A stretch of DNA of 46,600 bases from an uncultured Cryomorphaceae bacterium. GTDB lineage: Bacteria; Bacteroidota; Bacteroidia; Flavobacteriales; UBA7430. Where the stretch lies: contig CACDER010000004.1 of assembly GCA_902551855.1 (NCBI GenBank), positions 1-46,600 on the forward strand, read 5' to 3'. Positions 17,930 to 26,706 of this stretch are shown here, one piece after another; the stretch's first letter is position 1; every line of letters begins with the position of its first letter. The notes below the pieces were generated by a model, which saw only the letters and a program-made list of their open reading frames with translations, did not search any database and was not told the DNA's origin. The translations under genes and the position numbers were made by a program.

Positions 17930-19039
17930 ATGATTAATTATGAAATTATAAGATTACTTGAAGAACGATTATTAAAATTAAATAACTATTTAGAGATTGA
18001 AAAAAAAAATATTCTTATTGAGGAAGAAGAGGCATTATCTCAAGACCCAAATTTCTGGAATGATCCAAAAAAAGCTCAGATTAAAATTAAAAATTTAAAA
18101 GAATTAAAAAAGTGGGTTGATAGTTTTTACAAAGTTCAATCCTCACTTAACGATTTAAAAGTGATTTTTGATTTTTATAAATCAGATGAAGCCTCCGAAG
18201 AGGATGTCATTTTTCATCATAAAGTTTGCTTAGACCTAATTGAAGAATTAGAGTTTAAAAATATGTTATCTGAAAAAGAAGATCGACTTGATGCAATTTT
18301 ATCTATAAATTCTGGAGCAGGTGGAACTGAAAGTCAGGATTGGGCCTATATGTTAATGAGAATGTATATAATGTGGGGTGAAAAAAATAATTTTAAAATT
18401 AAACAAATTGATATTCAAGATGCAGAAACAGCAGGGATTAAATCATGTACCCTTCAGTTTAATGGTGATTTTGCATATGGAAATTTAAAAGGTGAAAATG
18501 GTGTCCACAGATTAGTTAGATTGTCACCATTTGATTCAGCAAATAAACGTCATACTTCTTTTGCTTCAGTTTTTATTTTTCCATTAATTGATGATACCAT
18601 AGAAATTGAAATTTCAAATTCAGAAATTTCATGGGAAACAATGAGATCCGGAGGAGCTGGTGGACAAGGAGTCAATAAATTAGAAACAGCTGTTAGATTA
18701 AGACATCATAAATCAGGATTAATTATTGAAAATTCAGAAACTAGATCTCAATTAGAAAATAAAGATAAAGCAATGCGATTACTTAAATCTAGATTATATG
18801 ATATTGAATTAAAGAAAAGACAAAAAGAGAAGGATAAAATTGAAGGTTTAAAAAAATCTATTGATTTTGGTTCTCAAATTAGAAATTACGTAATGCATCC
18901 TTACAAGCTTGTAAAGGATCTAAGAACAAACAAAGAAACCTCTGATATTCATTCTGTATTAGATGGGAATTTAAATCAATTTATCAAAGAGTATTTAATG
19001 CAAAAAGGTAATAATAATGAAAATATATCACAATCCTAG
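17930..19039 (+). CDS. prfB: Peptide chain release factor 2, without programmed frameshift
   Basis: SINSGAGGTESQDWAYMLMRMY, RSGGAGGQGVNKLETAVRLRH (GGQ), SPFDSANKRHTSFAS (SPF tripeptide of RF2). Confidence 0.95.
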   Translation: MINYEIIRLLEERLLKLNNYLEIEKKNILIEEEEALSQDPNFWNDPKKAQIKIKNLKELKKWVDSFYKVQSSLNDLKVIFDFYKSDEASEEDVIFHHKVCLDLIEELEFKNMLSEKEDRLDAILSINSGAGGTESQDWAYMLMRMYIMWGEKNNFKIKQIDIQDAETAGIKSCTLQFNGDFAYGNLKGENGVHRLVRLSPFDSANKRHTSFASVFIFPLIDDTIEIEISNSEISWETMRSGGAGGQGVNKLETAVRLRHHKSGLIIENSETRSQLENKDKAMRLLKSRLYDIELKKRQKEKDKIEGLKKSIDFGSQIRNYVMHPYKLVKDLRTNKETSDIHSVLDGNLNQFIKEYLMQKGNNNENISQS

Positions 19040-19352
19040 ATGTCAAATCAGTAGAAAAACACTTAAATTAATTTTAGATAAAGGTGTCAATCCTAAAATA
19101 ATTCTTTACATGAAGAAAAAAATAGAAAAAGTGGAATTAGAAAATTTAATTAGAAAATTAAAAATTTCTCCAATCAATCTATTTAGAAAAAATGAGAAAT
19201 TATTCAAAGAATTAAATATTTCAAAAATGAAAGATGATAAATTAATTAAAATTATGTTAGAAAATCCAAAATTAATCCAAAGGCCAATAGTTGAAATTGA
19301 TGATAAAGCAATTATATGTAGACCTCCTGAAAAAATTAATTTCATTCTATAA
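19017..19352 (+). CDS. ArsC/Spx-family reductase-like protein
   Basis: MKIYHNPRCQISRKTLKLILDKGV...NPKLIQRPIVEIDDKAIICRPPEKI. Confidence 0.85.
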   Translation: MKIYHNPRCQISRKTLKLILDKGVNPKIILYMKKKIEKVELENLIRKLKISPINLFRKNEKLFKELNISKMKDDKLIKIMLENPKLIQRPIVEIDDKAIICRPPEKINFIL

Positions 19353-19354
19353 CT

Positions 19355-20335
19355 ATGGATTGGTCAATTGATTTTGATATTGGTAAATATCCATTTGAAA
19401 TTAATCACAATGATGAAATTTTTATGGTAGGTTCTTGCTTTTCTGCAAATATTTCCGAAAAATTAAAAAATTATAAGTTTAATGTTTTTGACAATCCATA
19501 TGGAATAATATATAACCCAATATCTATTTTTAAAAGCCTTGATGATTCATTAACGAAAACAAATCCTGACAAAAAATTATTCATAAAAAAAGAAAATATT
19601 TTTTTGCATTATTCTTATCATTCTGTAATTAGAGGTAATTCAATATTGGATTTTAAAAATAAAATTAATGAAATACAAAATAAAGTTAGGGAAAAGTTAA
19701 AGAGGTCAAAACTATTAGTAATTACTTTTGGCTCTTCATATACATATATTTTTAAGAGTAATTCAACTATAGTTTCTAATTGTCATAAACAACCAAATTA
19801 TTTATTTGAAAAATCTTTTATCCCGTCCTCTGAAATTATTAATCAATTTAACAATCTACAAAAAAAAATAATTAAGATAAATCCAAAAATAAAAATTATA
19901 ATTTCTGTCAGTCCGTTAAGACATTTGAAAGATGGAATTATTGAAAATTCAGTTTCAAAATCTAATTTAATTATTTCAAGTCACTATTTAAAAAATAGTT
20001 ATAGCAATGTATTTTATTTTCCATCATTTGAAATTATGAATGATGAATTGAGAGATTATAGATTTTATGAGTCAGATTTTATTCATCCGTCAAAAACTGC
20101 CGTAAAATATATTTTTGAAAAGTTCATAAAAACTCTTTTAGATAAAAATTCTTTGAATATTATAATTGAGTTAGAAAAATTATATAAAGATTTATCTCAT
20201 TCCCCAATTATTGAAAAATCACTAACTTACAAGAACTTTTTACAAAACTCTCTAAGAAAAGCTGAGTTTTTAAAAAATAAAATAGATGTGTCTAATGAAA
20301 TAAAAAAAATTAAAATTAAAATTAAAAACATATAA
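19355..20335 (+). CDS. GSCFA domain protein
   Basis: [65 protein letters not shown]. Confidence 0.88.
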   Translation: MDWSIDFDIGKYPFEINHNDEIFMVGSCFSANISEKLKNYKFNVFDNPYGIIYNPISIFKSLDDSLTKTNPDKKLFIKKENIFLHYSYHSVIRGNSILDFKNKINEIQNKVREKLKRSKLLVITFGSSYTYIFKSNSTIVSNCHKQPNYLFEKSFIPSSEIINQFNNLQKKIIKINPKIKIIISVSPLRHLKDGIIENSVSKSNLIISSHYLKNSYSNVFYFPSFEIMNDELRDYRFYESDFIHPSKTAVKYIFEKFIKTLLDKNSLNIIIELEKLYKDLSHSPIIEKSLTYKNFLQNSLRKAEFLKNKIDVSNEIKKIKIKIKNI

Positions 20336-20342
20336 AAATATT

Positions 20343-21743
20343 ATGAATTACAGAATTGAAAGAGATACAATGGGTGATGTAAAAGTTCCTAAAAATAGAT
20401 ATTGGGGAGCCCAAACTCAAAGATCTAAAGATAATTTTAAAATTGATTTAAAATCTCCAATGCCAATTGAAATCATTTATGCATATGCCATCTTAAAAAA
20501 AGCTGCTGCGCAAACAAACTCAGATTTAGGGGTACTATCGTTAAAAAAGTCTAAATTAATAAGTTTAGTTTGTGATGAAATATTGGAAGGAAAACATGAT
20601 TTTGAATTTCCACTTGTTGTGTGGCAAACTGGTTCTGGAACTCAAACAAATATGAATATAAATGAAGTAATTGCAAATAGAGCTCATGTAATAAATGGTG
20701 GTGATATTAGTGATAAAGAAAAGATTTTACACCCAAATGATGATGTTAATAAATCTCAATCTTCCAATGATACATTCCCAACTGCAATGACTATTGCATC
20801 TTATAAAATTTTAGTCCAATCTGTTATTCCAAATCTTGAAAAACTATCTCAAGAGATAAAAAATAAATCAAAAAGTTTTATGAAAATTGTTAAGATTGGT
20901 AGAACTCATTTAATGGATGCCACTCCATTAACTCTTGGGCAAGAATTTTCATCTTATCATAGTCAACTTGAGTTTGGTATAAAATCGTTGAAGAATTCAT
21001 TAATTCATCTATCTGAATTAGCGATTGGTGGTACAGCTGTTGGAACAGGTATAAATTCACCTGAGGGATACAGAAAATTAGTAATTGAGAAAATAAATAA
21101 TTTTTCAAAACTTCCACTTAAACCGGCTACAAATTTGTTTGAATCAATATCATCGCATGATTCAATAGTTGAATCACATGCAGCTTTAAAAATGATTGCA
21201 ATATCATTACATAAAATTGCAAATGATATAAGAATGTTAGCTTCTGGGCCAAGATCTGGTATAAGTGAAATTATTATCCCAACTAATGAGCCAGGATCTT
21301 CTATCATGCCTGGAAAAGTAAATCCAACTCAGTGTGAAGCTATTACCATGGTTTCATCTCAAGTAATTGGAAATGACACTACTATTTCATTTGCAGCTGC
21401 AAATGGTCATTATCAGCTCAATGCATTTAAACCAGTAATTATATCCAATTTTTTAAATTCGGCCAGACTAATTGCTGACGCATGTGAATCATTTAGGGTA
21501 AATTGCATAAAAGGAATTTTACCAAATTTTGAAGAAATTAAAAAAAATCTTAATAATTCCTTAATGTTAGTGACAGCTTTAAATAACAAAATTGGTTATG
21601 AAAAAGCTGCAGAAATAGCTAAGATGGCTTTTAAAAATGGAACTACTTTGAAAGAAGAATCTATAAATCTAGGTTATTTGACTGAAAAACAATTTGATAA
21701 TTGGGTCAAACCACTAGAAATGTGTGGTTTAAAAGATGACTGA
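20343..21743 (+). CDS. fumC: Class II fumarate hydratase
   Basis: [79 protein letters not shown]. Confidence 0.97.
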   Translation: MNYRIERDTMGDVKVPKNRYWGAQTQRSKDNFKIDLKSPMPIEIIYAYAILKKAAAQTNSDLGVLSLKKSKLISLVCDEILEGKHDFEFPLVVWQTGSGTQTNMNINEVIANRAHVINGGDISDKEKILHPNDDVNKSQSSNDTFPTAMTIASYKILVQSVIPNLEKLSQEIKNKSKSFMKIVKIGRTHLMDATPLTLGQEFSSYHSQLEFGIKSLKNSLIHLSELAIGGTAVGTGINSPEGYRKLVIEKINNFSKLPLKPATNLFESISSHDSIVESHAALKMIAISLHKIANDIRMLASGPRSGISEIIIPTNEPGSSIMPGKVNPTQCEAITMVSSQVIGNDTTISFAAANGHYQLNAFKPVIISNFLNSARLIADACESFRVNCIKGILPNFEEIKKNLNNSLMLVTALNNKIGYEKAAEIAKMAFKNGTTLKEESINLGYLTEKQFDNWVKPLEMCGLKDD

Positions 21744-22032
21744 TTTTAGAAATATAATCAATGAAGATATTCTAACATTAATTTATTTTTATGAAATAAA
21801 CGATACATCTCAACCTGAAATTATTGTTCAGTTAAAAAAAATTAAAAAAAAATTAAAAAGAAAAATAAAAATAATATCTATTGATATTAATGAAAATTTT
21901 TTTTTAGGTGATAAATTACAAATAAAATCTACCCCAAAGTTCAAAATATTTAAAAAGCAAACACTAATTTGGGAACAAGATAAAATTGAATCAAGCGATG
22001 AATTCATTAATTTTTTTAATGAATTAACTTGA
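21736..22032 (+). CDS. Thioredoxin-fold-like protein lacking CxxC
   Basis: [37 protein letters not shown] (Trx beta-alpha-beta with cis-Pro-like TP); active-site region is [10 protein letters not shown]. Confidence 0.6.
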   Translation: MTDFRNIINEDILTLIYFYEINDTSQPEIIVQLKKIKKKLKRKIKIISIDINENFFLGDKLQIKSTPKFKIFKKQTLIWEQDKIESSDEFINFFNELT

Positions 22033-25000
22033 TAACTCAGTCTTATTTAATTTTTCTAATAGTAAGTTATAGAAGTCAAATTCATCGTATTTGTTTACAA
22101 TACTTAAACACCTATTATAAATTGATTTTGATTTTTGAATTTCTTGAATTATTGAAGACTTTTCTTTTTCGTTAAATTGGTTAAAGTAAAGTAGTTCTTT
22201 TTCCAGTTTGGATGACATCGTTTCAATGATTTCTCTAGCTTTCTTTATCTGATTACATTGATAATAATATTCAGCCATAGGTAACATGAAAAAGTTATAC
22301 TCAACTTTTGAATGAGGCATTTCCTCAATACATTTATCAATAACTTGGACAGCTTTACTAGTGTCTCCCTCCAAAATAAGTTGACCTGCTAATCTAGCAA
22401 AAGAGTTTCGAATATTCATAACCAGCCTCAAGTTAGTTTCATCCATATATACTCCTTTTTGATTCATATTTCCGTAATCAAATTTATTCATTAAATTATT
22501 GTAAAGCTTTTTGCTATCAATTCTACCGATATTCCCTGAATTTGACTTAGTATATATTGGTACTAATTTATAAGCTAAACCTTCAAGTTGGAAGTAATCC
22601 CAGAGGTATGAATATGAATTTGCACTGTTACCAATTGTTATAGAAAAATAAATTGGTCTTTCCCACTTATTATTGTCAATTAAATCAATAATCATCATAT
22701 GTCTTTTTTCTAATTGGTCAATATTTAAATTCCAATTTAATGAATTTAAAACAAGATTTGAATCAACTTCATTTATCGTCCCATTTTTAAAAATTATATT
22801 CCTGTCTACAGGAATACTTAATTTTTTTGTTAAAAAACGGACATATTCTTTCCCAAAATTAACTTTTGTTTCTTTTGTATCTTTCTGAATCCAATTGTTC
22901 ATTTTTGAAATATTCCATCTTTGATCTCTTATTAAATTTCCGTTTCTATCCTTTAAGTTATCTCTAAAAATAGCAATATCTCTTGTACCTTGTTTATATA
23001 AATCATGAGGCATTTTAAATGGGACTCCTTTACCATTATATGCATCTCTTTTCATTTGATCAATGTACCAATCAGTATTCAAAAGTGATAAATTAACTAC
23101 TCTTACATCTGTTCTGTAGTTTTCAACTTCTTGAACATACCATAAAGGAAAAGTATCATTGTCACCCATAGTAAATAGGATTGCATCAGGATCGCAAGAG
23201 TCAAGATAAGCTTTAGCGAAATCTCTGGCAGTATATCTATTTGATCTGTTATGATCGTCCCATCCTTCTTTAGCCATTAAACCTGGGATGAATATTAGAC
23301 TCAATAAAAATGATAAGAAGATTGAAATATATTTATTAAAAATCATTTTCATGTAATCAATTATGCATATTAACCCAATTCCTATCCATATTGAAAAAGC
23401 ATAAAAAGATCCCACATAGGCATAGTCTCTTTCTCTAGGTTGAAATGGATATTGATTAAGATAAACTACTATAGCAATTCCTGTAAATATAAAAAGTAAA
23501 CTAACTATCCATGCATCTTTAGAGTTTCGTTTAAAGTGAAAAATTGATCCAATTAAACCAAATAAAAAAGGTAACATGTAAAAATGATTTCTTCCAGGAT
23601 TATTTTTTAATCCAGGTGGTATTTTATCCTGGGGTCCAAGTCTTAATTCATCAAGAAATTTAATTCCCGTAAGCCATTGTCCCTCAAGAATAGATCCATG
23701 ACTTTGTATATCATTTTGTCTTCCAGAAAAATTCCACATAAAGTATCTGAAATACATGTGGTTTAGTTGATAATTAAAAAAATATGATAAGTTTTCAATA
23801 AAAGAAGGTTTTTTACCTCTTCTACTTTTAATATTAGCCCATTCTTTATATGCTCTCACATGTCGATTGTCTCTACTCCACATTCTAGGGAAAAATCCTG
23901 AATGTTCTTTTTGAAAATTAGGAAAGTGATTTTTTCTGTTGTCAGAAATAATATATTTCCCTTTATTTTCATCTTTAACATATATAGGAGATCCATCAGA
24001 ATATGGATTTCTTTGATCTAAACCTGCAGTGAAATATTGACCATAAAGTAGAGGTGTTGATCCATACTGTTCTCTGTTTAAGTAGGCTAAAAGACTGACA
24101 GCTTCTTCAGGATTATTTTCGTCAATTGGGGTATTAGCATTGGACCTTATCAAGAGTATTGTGAAAGAAGAGTAGCCGATCAATATGTAAGTTAAACCTA
24201 AAATGATACTATTTGAGTTGTATAAATCGTTTTCACTAGTCTTTTTTAAACCATAGTAAATCATGAAAATAATTGCAGAAATAAAAAAGATTGTTCCACT
24301 ATTAAAAGGTAAACCAAAATTGTTAACAAAAACTCTTTCAATTATACCTAACCATTTCACTATTTGTGGAATTAATCCAAAAAATATGAAGCCTAATATT
24401 AATATTGAAATTAATCCAGTTAAGATAAAACCTCTGGTATCAACTTTATACTTTTTAAAATAATAAACATAAACTATGGCTGGTATAGCTAGTAAATTTA
24501 ACATATGAACACCAATAGATAAGCCAATTAAATAACAAATGAGAATTAACCATCTATTTGCATAGTCCCCCTGTGAATCATATTCAGCTTCCCATTTCAA
24601 TACTGACCAAAAAACTATAGCTGTGAAAAAAGAAGACATAGCATATACTTCACCTTCAACTGCAGAGAACCAAAAAGAATCAGAAAACGTGTAAGCTAAA
24701 GAGCCTAGAATTCCTGAAAATATAATTATAAATATATCAGAATTACTTTTTGGTTCACCAATTATTTTTTTCCCAAATGAGGTTATAGTCCAAAAAAGGA
24801 ACATAATGGTCAAGGCTGAAAACGAAGCAGACATAAAATTAATCATGTATGCTACCTTAGTAGTATCTCCAAAAGCAAAATTGGAGAAAAAATTTCCAAG
24901 TAATAAAAATGTTGGAGCACCAGGCGGATGACCAACTTGTAGTTTATATGCAGTTGCAATATATTCACCACAGTCCCAAAAACTTGTTGTGGGTTCAAGT

Positions 25001-25074
25001 GTGAGTACATAAACTATTAGTGCAACTAGAAATAATAGCCATCCAAATAGATTATTTATTTTTTGATAAAACAT
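22024..25074 (-). CDS. Glycosyltransferase family 117 / DUF2723 multi-TM protein
   Basis: LTLEPTTSFWDCGEYIATAYKLQVGHPPGAPTFLLLGN, multi-TM N-half, soluble TPR-like C-half. Confidence 0.88.
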   Translation of the reverse strand: MFYQKINNLFGWLLFLVALIVYVLTLEPTTSFWDCGEYIATAYKLQVGHPPGAPTFLLLGNFFSNFAFGDTTKVAYMINFMSASFSALTIMFLFWTITSFGKKIIGEPKSNSDIFIIIFSGILGSLAYTFSDSFWFSAVEGEVYAMSSFFTAIVFWSVLKWEAEYDSQGDYANRWLILICYLIGLSIGVHMLNLLAIPAIVYVYYFKKYKVDTRGFILTGLISILILGFIFFGLIPQIVKWLGIIERVFVNNFGLPFNSGTIFFISAIIFMIYYGLKKTSENDLYNSNSIILGLTYILIGYSSFTILLIRSNANTPIDENNPEEAVSLLAYLNREQYGSTPLLYGQYFTAGLDQRNPYSDGSPIYVKDENKGKYIISDNRKNHFPNFQKEHSGFFPRMWSRDNRHVRAYKEWANIKSRRGKKPSFIENLSYFFNYQLNHMYFRYFMWNFSGRQNDIQSHGSILEGQWLTGIKFLDELRLGPQDKIPPGLKNNPGRNHFYMLPFLFGLIGSIFHFKRNSKDAWIVSLLFIFTGIAIVVYLNQYPFQPRERDYAYVGSFYAFSIWIGIGLICIIDYMKMIFNKYISIFLSFLLSLIFIPGLMAKEGWDDHNRSNRYTARDFAKAYLDSCDPDAILFTMGDNDTFPLWYVQEVENYRTDVRVVNLSLLNTDWYIDQMKRDAYNGKGVPFKMPHDLYKQGTRDIAIFRDNLKDRNGNLIRDQRWNISKMNNWIQKDTKETKVNFGKEYVRFLTKKLSIPVDRNIIFKNGTINEVDSNLVLNSLNWNLNIDQLEKRHMMIIDLIDNNKWERPIYFSITIGNSANSYSYLWDYFQLEGLAYKLVPIYTKSNSGNIGRIDSKKLYNNLMNKFDYGNMNQKGVYMDETNLRLVMNIRNSFARLAGQLILEGDTSKAVQVIDKCIEEMPHSKVEYNFFMLPMAEYYYQCNQIKKAREIIETMSSKLEKELLYFNQFNEKEKSSIIQEIQKSKSIYNRCLSIVNKYDEFDFYNLLLEKLNKTELSS

Positions 25075-25196
25075 TCTTTTATTTTTGAAGTTTTTGAATT
25101 AATATTGCGAATTTAAAAAAAAAAAATATTTGATTTGTAAATTTTAAATTTCTTTAAATTTTTTTTAATAATTTATTAAAATTATGAAAATTAAGA

Positions 25197-25204
25197 TACT
25201 TTTG
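25197..25204 (+). promoter_or_regulatory. -7 box TACTTTTG for tRNA-Gln
   Basis: TAnnTTTG, 9 bp before the tRNA. Confidence 0.55.
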
Positions 25205-25213
25205 TAAAAATTA

Positions 25214-25286
25214 TGTCCCATGGTGTAACTGGCAACACGTCTGGTTTTGGTCCAGAAGAGTCTAGGTTCGATCCCTAGTGGGACAA
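25214..25286 (+). tRNA. tRNA-Gln (TTG anticodon); CCA not encoded
   Basis: Acceptor TGTCCCA/TGGGACA, anticodon arm CTGGTTTTGGTCCAG, T arm CTAGGTTCGATCCCTAG. Confidence 0.95.
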
Positions 25287-25352
25287 CTACAAATAATCGA
25301 AATAAACATTTATTTAAATTACTTCTAAATTTAGTTAGTTGTCTAAAAAGTG

Positions 25353-25360
25353 TATATTTG
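25353..25360 (+). promoter_or_regulatory. -7 box TATATTTG upstream of the nusA leader
   Basis: TAnnTTTG match; predicted TSS close to ATG 25364/25367. Confidence 0.55.
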
Positions 25361-25363
25361 CAT

Positions 25364-25462
25364 ATGATGGAGGGGGCTAATGTCCCCTTTTTCTATAGTA
25401 TGAACGTAATGTTTGATTGTTTTACAAATATGAATGAAAAAAATAAAAAATGGAAAATTTAG
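25364..25462 (+). CDS. Candidate leader peptide (32 aa) overlapping the nusA start
   Basis: ATG 25364 to TAG 25460-25462: MMEGANVPFFYSMNVMFDCFTNMNEKNKKWKI; spans the terminator hairpin and overlaps nusA by 13 nt. Confidence 0.4.
   Translation: MMEGANVPFFYSMNVMFDCFTNMNEKNKKWKI
25372..25392 (+). terminator. Intrinsic terminator/attenuator-like hairpin in the nusA leader
   Basis: GGGGGC-TAAT-GTCCCC (6-bp stem incl. one G-U) followed by TTTTT. Confidence 0.75.
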
Positions 25463-26688
25463 CCCTAATTGATTCATTTTCTGAGTTTAAAGATGATAAA
25501 AATATAGATAGAGTAACTTTGATGGGTATAATCGAAGATATTTTTAGAAATATGATTATAAAAAAGTTTGGAAGTGATGATAACTTTGATATTATAGTTA
25601 ATCCTGACAAGGGAGATCTTGAAATTTGGAGAAATAGAATCATAGTTGAGGACGGAAAAGTAGTAGATGAAAATGCCGAAATATCTTATTCAGAAGCTAT
25701 AAAAATTGAACCAGACTTTGAGGTTGGTGAAGAGGCTTCAGAAGAAGTTAATTTGATTGATTTTGGTAGAAGAGCCATATTATCTCTAAGACAAAATCTA
25801 GTTTCTAGAATTCAAGAGCACGATAACACAGAACTTTATAATAAATACAAAGGATTAGTCAATGAAATTATTTCGGGAGAAGTTCATCATATAAGACACA
25901 GAGAAGTAATCATAATTGATGATATGGACAACGAGGTTATTTTGCCAAAAGATCAACAAATTAAATCTGATTTTTTTAGAAAAGGAGATACAGTAAGAGG
26001 GGTAGTTAAAGAGGTTCAGCTCAGAGGAATGAAGCCTAGAATTATTCTATCAAGAACCTCTCCAAAATTTTTAGAAGCTCTTTTTGAACTTGAAATACCT
26101 GAAGTTTCTGATGGATTAATAACTGTTAAAAAAGTTGAAAGAATACCTGGTGAAAAGGCAAAAGTAGCAGTTGAGTCATATGATGAACGAATTGATCCAG
26201 TTGGAGCTTGTGTTGGTATGAAAGGTTCAAGAATCCATGGAATCGTCAGAGAATTAGGAAATGAAAATATTGATGTCATAAATTATACTGATAATATATC
26301 ATTATTTATATCCAGAGCATTAAGTCCAGCAAAGATTTCATCAATTGATTTAGATAATGACAACAAAAGAGCTGAAGTTTATCTTAAACCAGATCAGGTA
26401 TCTCTTGCAATAGGCAGAGGTGGAAGTAATATCAGATTAGCTGCAGCTTTATCAGAATTTGAAATTGATGTATATAGAGATGTTGATGATGATTCAGAGG
26501 ATGTAAATTTATCTGAGTTTATTGATGAAATTGAAGATTGGATAATTGATGAGTTAAAAGCAATTGGTTGTGATACTGCTAAGTCAGTACTTGAATTGTC
26601 AACTGAAGAACTCGTGACACGAACAGATTTAGAAGAGGAGACAATTAAAGAAATTCACCAGATTTTAAAATCTGAATTTGAAGATTAA
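25450..26688 (+). CDS. nusA: Transcription termination/antitermination factor NusA
   Basis: VKRIPGEKAKVAV-type S1/KH region (VERIPGEKAKVAVESYDERIDPVGACVGMKGSRIHGIVRELGNENIDVINY), KPDQVSLAIGRGGSNIRLA. Confidence 0.96.
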   Translation: MENLALIDSFSEFKDDKNIDRVTLMGIIEDIFRNMIIKKFGSDDNFDIIVNPDKGDLEIWRNRIIVEDGKVVDENAEISYSEAIKIEPDFEVGEEASEEVNLIDFGRRAILSLRQNLVSRIQEHDNTELYNKYKGLVNEIISGEVHHIRHREVIIIDDMDNEVILPKDQQIKSDFFRKGDTVRGVVKEVQLRGMKPRIILSRTSPKFLEALFELEIPEVSDGLITVKKVERIPGEKAKVAVESYDERIDPVGACVGMKGSRIHGIVRELGNENIDVINYTDNISLFISRALSPAKISSIDLDNDNKRAEVYLKPDQVSLAIGRGGSNIRLAAALSEFEIDVYRDVDDDSEDVNLSEFIDEIEDWIIDELKAIGCDTAKSVLELSTEELVTRTDLEEETIKEIHQILKSEFED

Positions 26689-26706
26689 ATTAAAAAAAAT
26701 TAATAA

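Noticed and set aside
21005-21307. Minus-strand ORFs (20890-21117, 21005-21307) inside fumC
   Set aside because: Antisense to highly conserved fumC sequence, no independent support.
25247-25462. 71-aa ORF starting inside tRNA-Gln
   Set aside because: 5' part overlaps the tRNA and carries no recognisable protein; only the 3' section (25364-25462) is considered, as a leader ORF.
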